64,000 nucleotides of DNA from PWQG01 sp050486205 (lineage in GTDB: Bacteria > Pseudomonadota > Gammaproteobacteria > Pseudomonadales > Pseudohongiellaceae): positions 62,001 to 126,000 of the forward strand of contig JBJHCW010000004.1 in the NCBI GenBank assembly GCA_050486205.1. The letters are read 5' to 3'. A program made the position numbers and the translations under genes. Positions 1 through 8,227 of this stretch are shown piece after piece; position 1 is the first letter of the stretch, and each line of letters opens with the position of its first letter. Below the pieces are notes generated by a model that worked only from the letters and a program-made list of their open reading frames with translations, ran no database searches and had not been told where the DNA came from.

Positions 1-2
1 GT

Positions 3-881
3 GCAGAAGCGGAGGCCGATGCTCTCTCAGAAGCTGACGCGCTGTTCCGGCAGGTGGCTGCCACACGCAGTTTCTACGGGTTCCTGTCCGCCGACCGACT
101 CGGGCTGGATTATGAAATGCTCAATCGCCCGGTGCCAGTTGCTGACGAGCAGGTGCTGGCACTGTATGAAATTCCAGCGATTCTGCGTGCCTACGAGTTG
201 TACCAGACTGGTGATGAAGCCGGTGCCCGAAATGAATGGGCCTACGCCTGGCGCAGCATGGACGATGAACAGATCATCAGCAGCGGGCGTCTGGCCGAGA
301 GCTGGGGCTGGTACCGCAACAGTATCCAGGCGATGATCCGTGCGGGATACTGGGACGACCTGCAGTTGCGCTTTCCCCTGGCCTATACCGACACGTTTGC
401 ACTGGCCGCGCAGCAATACACCATCCAGCCCGAGTTTCTGTTTGCGGTGGCGCGTCAGGAAAGTGCATTCATGCACGATGTGCGCTCACCGGCCGGCGCG
501 CGCGGTTTGATGCAGCTCATGCCGGGCACGGCCCGGCAGACTGCCGGGCGTGTTGGCCTGAGTGTCAGCAATGATGACCTTTACGACCCCGACATCAATA
601 TCCGGCTGGGCTCGCATTATATGGCCGAGCTGCTGGAGGATTTTGCCGGTAACCGTATCCTGGCCGCTGCCGCCTACAATGCGGGCCCCAACCGTGTGCG
701 TCAGTGGCTCAGACGCAGTGCCGACAATCCGCTGCCGGTAGACAAATGGATAGAAACCATTCCGTTTGCTGAAACACGCGGTTACGTGCAGAACGTTCTG
801 GCCTATTCAGTCATATATGCCTACAGGCAGGGTGATCGGCTGCCGCTGCTGAGTGACACAGAGGCGGACAGCCGTTTCTGA
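3..881 (+). CDS. slt: Soluble lytic murein transglycosylase, 5'-truncated by window edge
   Basis: Periplasmic lytic transglycosylase that cleaves the MurNAc-GlcNAc bond of peptidoglycan with formation of 1,6-anhydroMurNAc. The reading frame is open from base 3 with no credible start, so the N-terminal helical part of this Slt70-type enzyme (usually about 640 residues) lies outside the window. The C-terminal SLT domain is complete: the catalytic Glu sits in ARQESAF (codon 459-461), followed by SPAGARGLMQLMPGTA and later AAAYNAGPNRVRQW, all hallmark Slt motifs. The upstream part (RSFYGFLSADRLG, then helical repeats) matches the linker domain of Slt70. The gene is convergent with the SMP-30-like gene, with only 17 bases between stops. 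The family assignment is firm; the symbol follows the family. Confidence 0.93.
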   Translation, partial: AEAEADALSEADALFRQVAATRSFYGFLSADRLGLDYEMLNRPVPVADEQVLALYEIPAILRAYELYQTGDEAGARNEWAYAWRSMDDEQIISSGRLAESWGWYRNSIQAMIRAGYWDDLQLRFPLAYTDTFALAAQQYTIQPEFLFAVARQESAFMHDVRSPAGARGLMQLMPGTARQTAGRVGLSVSNDDLYDPDINIRLGSHYMAELLEDFAGNRILAAAAYNAGPNRVRQWLRRSADNPLPVDKWIETIPFAETRGYVQNVLAYSVIYAYRQGDRLPLLSDTEADSRF

Positions 882-898
882 TTCAGTACATACCGGTT

Positions 899-1813
899 TC
901 AGTACATTCCCTTGACCGACATCTGCACCGAATAGAGCCCGGAGCGGGCGGTGGCAAAAAGTATGTCCCGATCCGGGCCGCCGAAGGTGAGGTTGGCCGG
1001 AATCTGCGGAAACGAAATTGTGTCGATCAGCTCCCCGTCAGGGGAGTAAACGGTCACATCCGTAACACCGGTCATGGGCGTCAGGTAGACGTTGCCCCGT
1101 TCATCCAGCGTCATGCCGTCGGCGCCCTGATCCGCGAACAGCCGTTTGTCGCTCAGCTGGCCAGGTGCATCAATGGTATAGGCAAAGGTCTGGTGGCCCA
1201 GATGATCAGCCACATACAGCGTTGAGCCATCAGCGGTGCCAATTACCCCGTTCGGTTTCACCAGATCGGTGATGATGGCTTCGGCGGATTCGGCACCGGG
1301 TGGCAGGTAGTAGACATAGTAGCCGGGCTGCGGCACATTGCTTTCGTCGCCGTAGCGGGGGTCGGTAAAATAGATGCCACCCTCGGCATCTATCCACAGA
1401 TCGTTCGGGCTGTTGAACGGTGAGCCGTCGTGGGTATCAATCACCACGGTTGCATTGCCGTTGGCGTCCATACGGGTGATCCGGCCCGCGCCGCCTTCGC
1501 AGCCGTAAAGCTGCCAGTCGGCATCAAAGAACAGGCCGTTGGTGGCATTGCTGTTCTCACGGAACACTTCCAGCTCACCAGCCAGCGTCCAGCGATAGAT
1601 GCGGTTGGCGGGAATGTCAGTGAAGTACACATTACCGGCTTCGTCGGCGGCAGGGCCTTCGGTGAAAATGAAGCCGTCGTGCAACAATTGTGGTTCGGCG
1701 TCGGCGGCCCGAACCCTGTCCGTCTGCGCGGCAGCGCTGCCTGCGCCCAGCATGGCAAAACCAAGGACAAGGCCAGGCAGCAAGCCTTGCAGATGTATTG
1801 TACGAGTGCTCAT
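899..1813 (-). CDS. Secreted SMP-30/gluconolactonase-like beta-propeller protein
   Basis: A 304-residue protein of the SMP-30/gluconolactonase/LRE family, which are six-bladed beta-propellers with a bound divalent metal that often hydrolyse lactones. Visible signatures are FTEGPAADEAGNVYFTDI near the N-terminus (metal-binding Glu), NSPNDLWIDAEGGIYFTDPR in the middle and KPNGV...LYVADH later. The start at 1813 is preferred over an in-frame one 16 codons upstream because GAGGA lies 7 bases before it and because it gives a clean signal peptide (LLPGLVLGFAMLGAGSAAAQ). The product is therefore probably periplasmic. The actual substrate cannot be read from sequence. It is followed after about 120 bases by the secreted TPR gene on the same strand side. 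Confidence 0.85.
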   Translation of the reverse strand: MSTRTIHLQGLLPGLVLGFAMLGAGSAAAQTDRVRAADAEPQLLHDGFIFTEGPAADEAGNVYFTDIPANRIYRWTLAGELEVFRENSNATNGLFFDADWQLYGCEGGAGRITRMDANGNATVVIDTHDGSPFNSPNDLWIDAEGGIYFTDPRYGDESNVPQPGYYVYYLPPGAESAEAIITDLVKPNGVIGTADGSTLYVADHLGHQTFAYTIDAPGQLSDKRLFADQGADGMTLDERGNVYLTPMTGVTDVTVYSPDGELIDTISFPQIPANLTFGGPDRDILFATARSGLYSVQMSVKGMY

Positions 1814-1907
1814 GTTGGAATCCTCATCGAGCGGTTGTTGAAACGCCAGCCATTCACGCACTATAGGTGCATGCTGTGAGTGGATGCAACAACCGCTCTG
1901 ACAGGAC

Positions 1908-1935
1908 CCTGCTGACCCAGACCTGCTGACCCAGA
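1908..1935. repeat. 14-bp tandem duplication beside a stop codon
   Basis: Two perfect head-to-tail copies of CCTGCTGACCCAGA, followed by a degenerate third copy (CCTACTGACT) that contains the stop of the minus-strand TPR gene. It lies in the gap between the SMP-30-like and TPR genes. It looks like a replication-slippage duplication; no function is evident. Confidence 0.7.
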
Positions 1936-1936
1936 C

Positions 1937-3520
1937 CTACTGACTCGAACCGGCCGCCCTGGCCCGCTCCATACCAAGTTGCGTGTTGCGCCGCCCCGGC
2001 CAGATTGCCTCACCGGCCTCGTAGGCGGACAGCGCCTGGTCGGTGTTGCCCAGCGCCAGGTGCAGATCACCCAATGCCTCGTACGGTGGGTACAGGGCGC
2101 CGGGTGTGATCGGATCCTTTTCCACGGTGGATTCGAGCTGAGCCGCGGCTTCCATCAGCGGCACGGCGTCATCGGTCTCACCCCGGGCGTGCCTGATCCA
2201 GCCGGCCAGGATCAGGCGATCCACCTCGATGTTGGTCGCGAAGCGGTGTTCCCCGGCGTCACGGGCAGCTTCACGCAATTGCGCCAGCCGCTGTTCGGCT
2301 CGCTCTGCCAGGGAAAAATCACCGGTATGAACGGCGCCCAGGCCACGGGCATACCAGCTCAGACCTTCCGGCCAGAAGGCGCTGTCCCAGGGCAGATAGT
2401 CGGGTTCTCGAACAGGCAGCGATTTTGCGGCATCCCAGTCCCGTTGTTCCACCGCAATGCGCGCCGGCATTGCAGCCACATGAAAGGCCGATGCAAATCC
2501 GGGTTGGTGCCGCTCGACCGAGCTGGCTTCTTCCCACACGGCTTTTGCACGCTCTGCATTGCCCTGCTGCAGATACCCGTAGACAAGGTAATCCAGTGCA
2601 TGGATGTAGTGGAAAGAGATGGCGCCGTTGACATCATTATCGCGCGCCGTATCGGCAGAGCGACGGTTCCATTCAATAACCTCGTCCCAGTCACCCATGC
2701 GCACATAGATGTGTGAAGGCATATGCAGGGCGTGGGGCACACTGGGGGCTATGTTGCCGTAGGCTTCCACCAGTTCGAGCGCATTCCCCGCACGACCGTC
2801 CACGTCAGTGGCATGGATGCTGTAGTGAATGGCCCCGGGGTGGGTGGACTCATTTTCCCACACGGTGCGCAGCACTGCCTCGGCCTCATCGTGCAAGGGG
2901 TTCCGCGTGTCACTGTCGGCACCCATGGCCAGCGTCAGCAGGGACAGGCCGTACATCGCTGCAATATCCAGGTCATCCGGGTGATCCGCATAGGCCTCGG
3001 CCATACCCTCGGCCCACGCGTCAATGCGGTCGCGATAGCCGAGTTCGTCCGATGCCTGGAAAAACCCGGCCACCGCGTCAATCAGCGCCGCTTCACGTGC
3101 GTCGCCTGCGCCAGCATCCCGGGCCTGCATGATGTGATGCCGCCCCTGGGCAAGCTCTTCCTCACCCGGGCGCTCCGGCCACAGTGGCTGGAAGTAGGTT
3201 GCGGCCACACCCCAGTGGCCCATGGCACAATCCGGCTCCTGTTCGGTAATGTTCCGGAAAGTGGCGCGAGCCTGCTGATACATCATGTGATGTTTGAGCG
3301 CCAGACCCGTGTTGAACTGCCTGCTCGCGGTCTCGCTGCAGGCCGGCCGGAAGTCGACATGTCCCAGATCCGTTCCGTCCATATCATGGCTGCCCGTGTG
3401 GTCCCCGTGGTCATGGGGCTGAGCCCAGGCGATGGCTGCCAACGCCAGGCTGGCCGATACCAGGCTGGCCGATACGTGACGTAGCGGTATGATTGTTGAT
3501 AGACGCAGTGCAGTGATCAT
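1937..3520 (-). CDS. Secreted tetratricopeptide-repeat protein
   Basis: A 527-residue exported protein built of helical TPR-like repeats. The start at 3520 has AGGAG 8-9 bases upstream and yields a signal peptide (SASLVSASLALAAIAWAQ) followed by a His/Asp-rich stretch (PHDHGDHTGSHDMDG). The longer upstream in-frame extension is GC-rich, low-complexity and has no such features. Repeat signatures include FNTGLALKHHMMYQQARATF near residue 70 and LGDLHLALGNTDQALSAYEA near the C-terminus; conserved His residues (YSIHATD, HALHMPSHIYVRMGDW) suggest a metal site. Similar proteins are annotated only as TPR proteins. The role is unknown; it probably acts in the periplasm. The signal-peptide region itself contains a short internal duplication (SASLVSASLA). 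Confidence 0.8.
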   Translation of the reverse strand: MITALRLSTIIPLRHVSASLVSASLALAAIAWAQPHDHGDHTGSHDMDGTDLGHVDFRPACSETASRQFNTGLALKHHMMYQQARATFRNITEQEPDCAMGHWGVAATYFQPLWPERPGEEELAQGRHHIMQARDAGAGDAREAALIDAVAGFFQASDELGYRDRIDAWAEGMAEAYADHPDDLDIAAMYGLSLLTLAMGADSDTRNPLHDEAEAVLRTVWENESTHPGAIHYSIHATDVDGRAGNALELVEAYGNIAPSVPHALHMPSHIYVRMGDWDEVIEWNRRSADTARDNDVNGAISFHYIHALDYLVYGYLQQGNAERAKAVWEEASSVERHQPGFASAFHVAAMPARIAVEQRDWDAAKSLPVREPDYLPWDSAFWPEGLSWYARGLGAVHTGDFSLAERAEQRLAQLREAARDAGEHRFATNIEVDRLILAGWIRHARGETDDAVPLMEAAAQLESTVEKDPITPGALYPPYEALGDLHLALGNTDQALSAYEAGEAIWPGRRNTQLGMERARAAGSSQ

Positions 3521-3576
3521 TGCTTGCTCTCCTGTGAAAGGATGACTTGTCGGTAGTCTAGAGCGGTGGGGACGGG

Positions 3577-4539
3577 CTAGCGTGGCCGGTCTTGCGGTGA
3601 TTGAACCGCTGTTGCGCCCGATTGCGGGGACAGATGTACCGACAGATGCCCCGGTGCATGCGCACGGCGGTACGCGCCGGGCGTGCAGCCCAGATGGCGC
3701 CGGAATTGCCGGGCCAGATGTTGGGACGAGTAACCGGTTGCCATGGCCACTTCTGTAATTGACAACGTGCTGTGGGCCAGCAGGTCCTGTGCCTTTTCCA
3801 CCCGAAGGCGGGTAAGACATTGATGGGGTGGCAGCTGATGGCGCTGCCGGAAGGCGCGGCAGAAATGCCAGGGTGACAGGTCTACCAGTTCGGCCAGATC
3901 ACGCAGGGTGATTGGCTCGGCAAGATGCTCGCGCATATAGTCCAACACAAGATCGGATTGCCAGGCGGTCAAACCACCTGCTGTTGCCGGCTGCCCGGAA
4001 GTCCGGGTCGACAGCCGCTCCAGACGGGCCAGCAGGCTGGCGGTTGCGGTTTCCAGGAAAAGGCTGGAGCTCTGGTCGCCCAGGGCAAGCTCATGCCACA
4101 TTGCGTCCAGTGTGTGGCCTACCAGGGGGTCGCGATTCTGGCGGGCATGCAGCGGGCCAAAATCAAGCGGATCCTGATCGGAGCGACCCAGAACGCGTCG
4201 GGCAAGCGTGGCGGGAATGGCAAGAAAGCGCAGCCGGTGCGGGTTGTCGATCCGGCACCAGGTATGTGCATCGGGTAAAGCCACCACAAAATCCATCGGC
4301 ATGCCCTGACCGGAAAAACAGCCCGCGCCAAGATCGCACTGGTAATGAAAGGAGTGGCACAGGGCCTGGCTCAGGATCAGATGGGACAGCGGCAGTGACC
4401 GGACTTCGCCGCGATCGCCCACGCTTTCAGCCATCAGCAGATCAGGCCCACAAACGCTGCGCCGCTCCTCAAAGGCCAGGCCATCACCCCGGGGCACACC
4501 AGGAGTCAGCGCCTGAATCTCCGATATTCCCTTGTCCAT
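3577..4539 (-). CDS. AraC-family transcriptional regulator
   Basis: A 320-residue activator. The C-terminal ~100 residues carry the double helix-turn-helix of the AraC/XylS family (ITLRDLAELVDLSPWHFCRAF, then ITEVAMATGYSSQHLARQFRRHLGCTPGAYRR). The N-terminal ~200 residues look like a cupin-type sensing domain (FSGQGMPMDFVVALPDAHTW). The ATG at 4539 lies one base after the TGA of the upstream L,D-transpeptidase gene, so the two are almost certainly cotranscribed and translationally coupled. The longer in-frame extension would run back into that gene and lacks family similarity. Inference: it may respond to a cell-envelope or small-molecule signal, but the effector is not readable. Confidence 0.88.
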   Translation of the reverse strand: MDKGISEIQALTPGVPRGDGLAFEERRSVCGPDLLMAESVGDRGEVRSLPLSHLILSQALCHSFHYQCDLGAGCFSGQGMPMDFVVALPDAHTWCRIDNPHRLRFLAIPATLARRVLGRSDQDPLDFGPLHARQNRDPLVGHTLDAMWHELALGDQSSSLFLETATASLLARLERLSTRTSGQPATAGGLTAWQSDLVLDYMREHLAEPITLRDLAELVDLSPWHFCRAFRQRHQLPPHQCLTRLRVEKAQDLLAHSTLSITEVAMATGYSSQHLARQFRRHLGCTPGAYRRAHAPGHLSVHLSPQSGATAVQSPQDRPR

Positions 4540-4540
4540 A

Positions 4541-6220
4541 TCAACTCTCGCTGAAAGCACACCCTGCCTCGGACTGCATTGCCATCGCTGCAATATCCAT
4601 CGCCTGATACCTACCTTGTGTGTCCTGCAGGTCGGCCAGAGCGGCCTCAAGCGCCTGATCAAGACCATATCGGTCAGGCACAAAAGCCGGCCGCCCCTCT
4701 GCATCGGCAAATGCCGTCCAATAGGCGATGATGACCTGCGGCCCGTTTGTCAGATTGATTTCGTGTGTCTGGCCGCTGACCAGTTGTTCGGCGATACGCT
4801 CGCGTTGCGAGGTGCTGAGCCCGGCAAACAGGTGATCTGCCAGCTCGTCGGCGGCTTGTACACGTACACAGCCTGAACTCACATTGCGGTTGGCCTGCTG
4901 GAACAGGTGCTGGCTGGGCGTATCATGCAGGTATATCGAAAACGGGTTGGGCAGCCGGAACACAACGTGTCCCAACGGATTGGTGGGTCCTGGCTGCTGA
5001 CGCAGCATGATGCCCCGCGGGTTGTTCCAGTCAATCTGCTGCGGATCCAGACGATTGCCCTGGGCATCCAGCGCGCGCATGTTGTGCTCATCCAGATAGC
5101 CCGGATCGCGGCGTATCTGCGGCAATATGTCTTCTCTGAGGATTGTCGGAGGCACTGTCCAGCTCGGATTCAGTGAAATCCTGTTGATGCGTGACACCAA
5201 TAGCGGCGTTGGTCTGCTGGGCCGCCCCGTTTGCGCCCGTGCCTGCCAAATCGGTTCATTGCCCCGCAGCATCTGGATGTGCCCGCTGGCAACATTGACC
5301 AGTAACAGATAATCGCTGCGCAGTGCATTGATCCATCGCAGCCGCTCCAGATTGATCTGCGCCTGCCGAACTCGCTGCGCGGGCGATACGTTCATTTCAC
5401 TGACAGTCTGCGGACCGATGATGCCGTCCACCTGCAAGCCATGATTGGCCTGGAAACGGCGCACGGCTTGCTCCATGGTCTCGTCATAGACTTGTGTTGC
5501 CTGCGCTGCTTCGTCCATGAACCCGTCCTGCTGCAACAACTTTGCTATCTGCCCGACTCGCCCATCACTCATGCCTGGGCGCAACAGCGGCCCCGATGGC
5601 ACATCCGGTCGCGAAGAAGGATTCCTGTCCAATGCTGCATAGGCAGCGCGCAGGGCCCGATACGCAGGCAGCGCCGGGCGCGCCTGGTCAAATGAGGCAC
5701 CAATGGTTTCCCTGAGGCCGGTCGCGGCAAGCGCTGACAATGAAGCCACTGATGCCGATGGCAGTCCTTCGGCCTGCCACATGGGTTCATGGTCCTCCTG
5801 TAGCAACCGGCCGCGACTCAGATGTTCCAGTGCCAGCAGATAGGTGCTGCTGATTCGCAGTTCAGCGCAATAGTCCATAGGCGTCGTGGCCTGCAAGACA
5901 AATCTGTAGTCCCCTGGCTCAAGGCCGTCATCTTCAAGCTGGCCAAGTTCTGACTTCAAGTCAGTCAGTCGCTGCGGATCCTGCCACAGTGCGTTGTGGT
6001 CATTGCCCTGGTAGAGCTCAGTCAATGCCGTTTGCAGATCAGTAGAACGGAGCGCCGGGAGATCGGTGCAGAACTGTGTCCCATTACCCGCCTCCCCATT
6101 ACCAGCAAGTGCCTGCTCCAGGCCCTCCGGCGTCAGACTGCCAAGGGAGGCCATGGCCGCGGAACTGGCAACAAGCGTCCACAGCAGCAGCGGAAAGATT
6201 TTGGCGAAATGTTTGATCAA
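4541..6220 (-). CDS. LdtD/YcbB-type murein L,D-transpeptidase
   Basis: A 559-residue periplasmic enzyme expected to form 3-3 (mDAP-mDAP) peptidoglycan cross-links. It has an N-terminal signal peptide (FPLLLWTLVASSAAMA), a scaffold region, a peptidoglycan-binding domain (VRRFQANHGLQVDGIIGPQT) and a C-terminal YkuD domain with HDTPSQHLFQQANRNVSSGC, the Cys being residue 451. The length agrees with E. coli LdtD (about 615). The start is TTG at 6220, supported by AGAGG 7 bases upstream; no better ATG exists. It is coupled to the AraC gene downstream and divergent from the second L,D-transpeptidase at 6363. Confidence 0.92.
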   Translation of the reverse strand: MIKHFAKIFPLLLWTLVASSAAMASLGSLTPEGLEQALAGNGEAGNGTQFCTDLPALRSTDLQTALTELYQGNDHNALWQDPQRLTDLKSELGQLEDDGLEPGDYRFVLQATTPMDYCAELRISSTYLLALEHLSRGRLLQEDHEPMWQAEGLPSASVASLSALAATGLRETIGASFDQARPALPAYRALRAAYAALDRNPSSRPDVPSGPLLRPGMSDGRVGQIAKLLQQDGFMDEAAQATQVYDETMEQAVRRFQANHGLQVDGIIGPQTVSEMNVSPAQRVRQAQINLERLRWINALRSDYLLLVNVASGHIQMLRGNEPIWQARAQTGRPSRPTPLLVSRINRISLNPSWTVPPTILREDILPQIRRDPGYLDEHNMRALDAQGNRLDPQQIDWNNPRGIMLRQQPGPTNPLGHVVFRLPNPFSIYLHDTPSQHLFQQANRNVSSGCVRVQAADELADHLFAGLSTSQRERIAEQLVSGQTHEINLTNGPQVIIAYWTAFADAEGRPAFVPDRYGLDQALEAALADLQDTQGRYQAMDIAAMAMQSEAGCAFSES

Positions 6221-6362
6221 CAGTTAACCTCTTGTTTTGCTGGGTGTTGTGGCAACAACAGCGGCGGAAGCACTGAAGACAAATGAAAGCTTACCACAGC
6301 AAGCCAGTTCATTTAGACTGGCGTTACTACGCGGCGTTCAATACACGACCGGAAAAAAACAG

Positions 6363-7082
6363 ATGATCTATCAACAATTTGGCCAGACGCGCGGCATGAT
6401 CAGTATCCTGTGCGCCCTGGTGCTCTCACTCGGGTTCAGCCCGGCCTATTCCAATCCTCAGAATCTGAACGCCAGACTGGCCAGTGCGGCACCGGATCTG
6501 AGTCCCGTGGCGCTGCAACATGCTGTTGCGGCCATGACCTGCGCGATCAGTAACGGAGCGCAACCGGCGCAGCGGCTTGCTGTCATCGACTTTTCACTGC
6601 CATCCTCCGAGCAACGTTTCTGGCTGTTCGATCTGGAGACAAAGTCCCTGATCATGCGTGAACTGGTTGCTCACGGGCAAGGCTCTGGTGGCAATTACGC
6701 CCGGGAGTTTTCCAATATCGAGGGCAGTCACCAGTCCAGCATCGGCCTGTTCCGAACCCAGGAAAGTTATTACGGTCAGCACGGCTACTCCCTGCGTATG
6801 GACGGCCTGGAAGAAGGTATCAACGACCTGGCGCGCCGCCGTGCCATCGTCATTCACGCTGCTGACTACGTGGATGAAAGCTGGGTTGCCCGTCAGGGAC
6901 GCATTGGCCGCAGTCATGGTTGCCCCGCCGTACCTCAGCACGCCATTCGCACCGTGGTCGACAATCTCAAGGACGGACAGTTCCTTTTTGCCTATTACCC
7001 GGATGAGGAGTGGAAGCAGGTTTCGGCCTTTCTGAATTGTGCAGGCGGCCAGTCACCCGCGCTGATCGCCTCGGGCAGATGA
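6363..7082 (+). CDS. Murein L,D-transpeptidase catalytic domain (YkuD_2-type) protein
   Basis: A 239-residue secreted protein whose domain resembles the YkuD_2 subfamily of L,D-transpeptidases rather than the LdtD form encoded divergently. Motifs are QRFWLFDLETKSLIMRELVA, NIEGSHQSSIGLFRTQESYYG, IVIHAADYV and GRSHGCPAVP with the candidate nucleophile Cys at about residue 187. The ATG at 6363 is chosen because it is followed by a signal peptide (GMISILCALVLSLGFSPAYS) and preceded by GGA; an upstream in-frame extension has no signal. The 142-bp space to the LdtD gene must hold both divergent promoters. Confidence 0.87.
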   Translation: MIYQQFGQTRGMISILCALVLSLGFSPAYSNPQNLNARLASAAPDLSPVALQHAVAAMTCAISNGAQPAQRLAVIDFSLPSSEQRFWLFDLETKSLIMRELVAHGQGSGGNYAREFSNIEGSHQSSIGLFRTQESYYGQHGYSLRMDGLEEGINDLARRRAIVIHAADYVDESWVARQGRIGRSHGCPAVPQHAIRTVVDNLKDGQFLFAYYPDEEWKQVSAFLNCAGGQSPALIASGR

Positions 7083-7122
7083 ACCTATGGGTTTTTCCCG
7101 GGACCTATGGGTTTTTCCCGGG
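7083..7122. repeat. Two tandem 20-bp repeats containing CCCGGG
   Basis: Two perfect adjacent copies of ACCTATGGGTTTTTCCCGGG lie directly after the stop of the L,D-transpeptidase gene. The same bases encode, on the minus strand, the last residues and stop of the VapC-like remnant (PGKNP-stop). The duplication therefore copied the toxin's stop region. No strong hairpin-plus-U-tract terminator is formed. Confidence 0.8.
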
Positions 7123-7287
7123 AATGTATCTGACATTCTCCAGGCCCTTGAAGTCATCATCCTGGGTCCAGATTTCTGCAGAATACTTTTGAGCAGTTGC
7201 AAAAATAATGCTGTCAGCCAATGGGAGTTTAAGAAGAACACCAAGCCTGGCGGCACCTATCGATAAGCGTTTGGTATTACGAAAGCG
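7105..7287 (-). pseudogene. Remnant of a VapC-like PIN-domain toxin (C-terminal part)
   Basis: A 60-codon open stretch ends in TAG at 7105-7107 and is closed upstream by an in-frame TAG at 7288-7290, without a start codon or ribosome site. Its translation is the typical C-terminal third of a PIN-domain RNase: LGVLLKLPLADSIIFATAQK, then AEIWTQDDDFKGLENVRYIP. It keeps the Asp of LADS and the Asp cluster of TQDDDF but lacks the N-terminal Asp and central Glu needed for the metal site. No antitoxin gene is present beside it; barstar follows directly. Read as the decayed end of a VapBC toxin-antitoxin pair. The motif match was made by eye. Confidence 0.75.
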
Positions 7288-7303
7288 CTATCGATCAAAG
7301 TGG

Positions 7304-7660
7304 TCAAGAAACAGAGTCACTCTGTATCACCACTCGCAGCTGCAGCCCCCGGGATTCAGCATACTTGCAGACATCTGCCATCAGCCGAACCCAGTCGGCC
7401 AGCGCGTCCTCATTCACTTCTGATGCACCGACAATCGAGAACTGCCAGATCGCGGCACCTTCCAGCTTGTCTGCACAGTCCAGCAGCAAGTCGTAAGCCG
7501 CATCCCAGTTGTTCCCGAAATAGTCCGGGAAGTGAAAGGACTCGCTGAGCCTGCGCAGAATGATCTCCCTGGTCAGCTTGCCGCCTTCATTCAGAGCGAT
7601 GGCGTTTTCATCCGGTTGGTCGCAGTGCTGCCAGGTGATTGAGGCGGGGCTGGTCTGCAT
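7304..7660 (-). CDS. Barstar-family ribonuclease inhibitor
   Basis: A 118-residue protein of the barstar (barnase inhibitor) family, which binds and blocks barnase/RNase Sa-like secreted ribonucleases in the cytoplasm. The core signature is FHFPDYFGNNWDAAYDLLLD, followed by WQFSIVGASEVNEDALADWV. The ATG at 7660 is preferred over an upstream TTG: a GAAGTGAG-like site precedes it and the family usually begins about here. The gene lies 7 bases downstream of the stop of a broken ribonuclease gene, the usual order for such pairs. It looks intact although its partner is not. Confidence 0.88.
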   Translation of the reverse strand: MQTSPASITWQHCDQPDENAIALNEGGKLTREIILRRLSESFHFPDYFGNNWDAAYDLLLDCADKLEGAAIWQFSIVGASEVNEDALADWVRLMADVCKYAESRGLQLRVVIQSDSVS

Positions 7661-7667
7661 GCTCACT

Positions 7668-7873
7668 TCAATGCCCCTGGATGCGAACAAAGGAGCGGTA
7701 ATGATCTTCGGTATAGTAGTAGACCTCGGGTGGATTTCCAGCGGTCACCACCCGACGCGGGCCCCGGAGTGGCTGGCAGTAGCGGCCGACGGTTCGAGTG
7801 CTGATTGATCATTGCCACCTGTTGGCTGGAACAGGCCAAAAACCACAATCAGTGCCAGCAGGATTTTTTTCAT
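7668..7873 (-). pseudogene. Broken barnase/RNase Sa-like secreted ribonuclease
   Basis: The ATG at 7873 (GGAA upstream) opens a 42-codon frame with a signal peptide (MKKILLALIVVFGLFQPTGG) and a short linker, which stops at TGA 7745-7747. Overlapping it in another frame is the conserved C-terminal end of microbial guanyl-type ribonucleases, GNPPEVYYYTEDHYRSF, ending in TGA at 7668-7670. The DHY motif contains the catalytic His of barnase. The central part with the catalytic Glu and Arg residues (about 60-70 residues) is absent, so an internal deletion with frame shift has removed activity. The signal peptide, C-terminal motif and following barstar gene make the identification strong although only 206 bp remain. 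Confidence 0.8.
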
Positions 7874-8227
7874 TGGTATGTTCCGTTGCTGCTCGTGCTC
7901 AGGCGGTACGGATTGACAAATATATCGCGGTTTGTCAGAGTTTTTTACACTTTCGCGCCAGTTTGTACCCTTCTCGACAGGGTGGGTATTTTTCGCTTTT
8001 GTAAGTTGCTGTTTCATAGGGTTAAATTCTTCTGGCGTGAATTTTGCAACATATTCGCCAGAATGGACGTGTGATGTTTCTTCAAGCCGGATTCATGGGG
8101 CTGCGCAAAAGCGCAACAAAAGCATCACGAAGTTCAGGCGCCTGATCCTGGCTTGCACGTTCGCGGAATATGTGGGTTGCCGTACATACTGAAGTGCGGC
8201 TGGTCGCTGGATGTGAGAGAATGATTC
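7874..8227. other. 354-bp divergent intergenic region
   Basis: No convincing gene. It separates the broken ribonuclease (minus) from the HPr-rel-A cassette (plus), so it should hold both promoters; no textbook -35/-10 pair stands out. One clear inverted repeat is listed separately at 8030-8063. Short open frames here lack ribosome sites and protein-like composition. Confidence 0.6.
8030..8063. promoter_or_regulatory. Inverted repeat, possible operator
   Basis: Perfect 8-bp arms TTCTGGCG and CGCCAGAA are separated by 18 AT-rich bases. It lies about 165 bp before the first gene of the HPr-rel-A cassette. The wide spacing and lack of a U-tract argue against a terminator; a repressor or activator site is the likelier reading. 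Confidence 0.4.

Noticed and set aside
1..336. Open frame of 111 codons on the plus strand at the window start
   Set aside because: It overlaps the well-supported lytic transglycosylase in another frame and has no protein-like features.
7874..8227. Several short frames in the region before the HPr-rel-A cassette
   Set aside because: No ribosome sites, odd composition and mutual overlap; treated as regulatory DNA.
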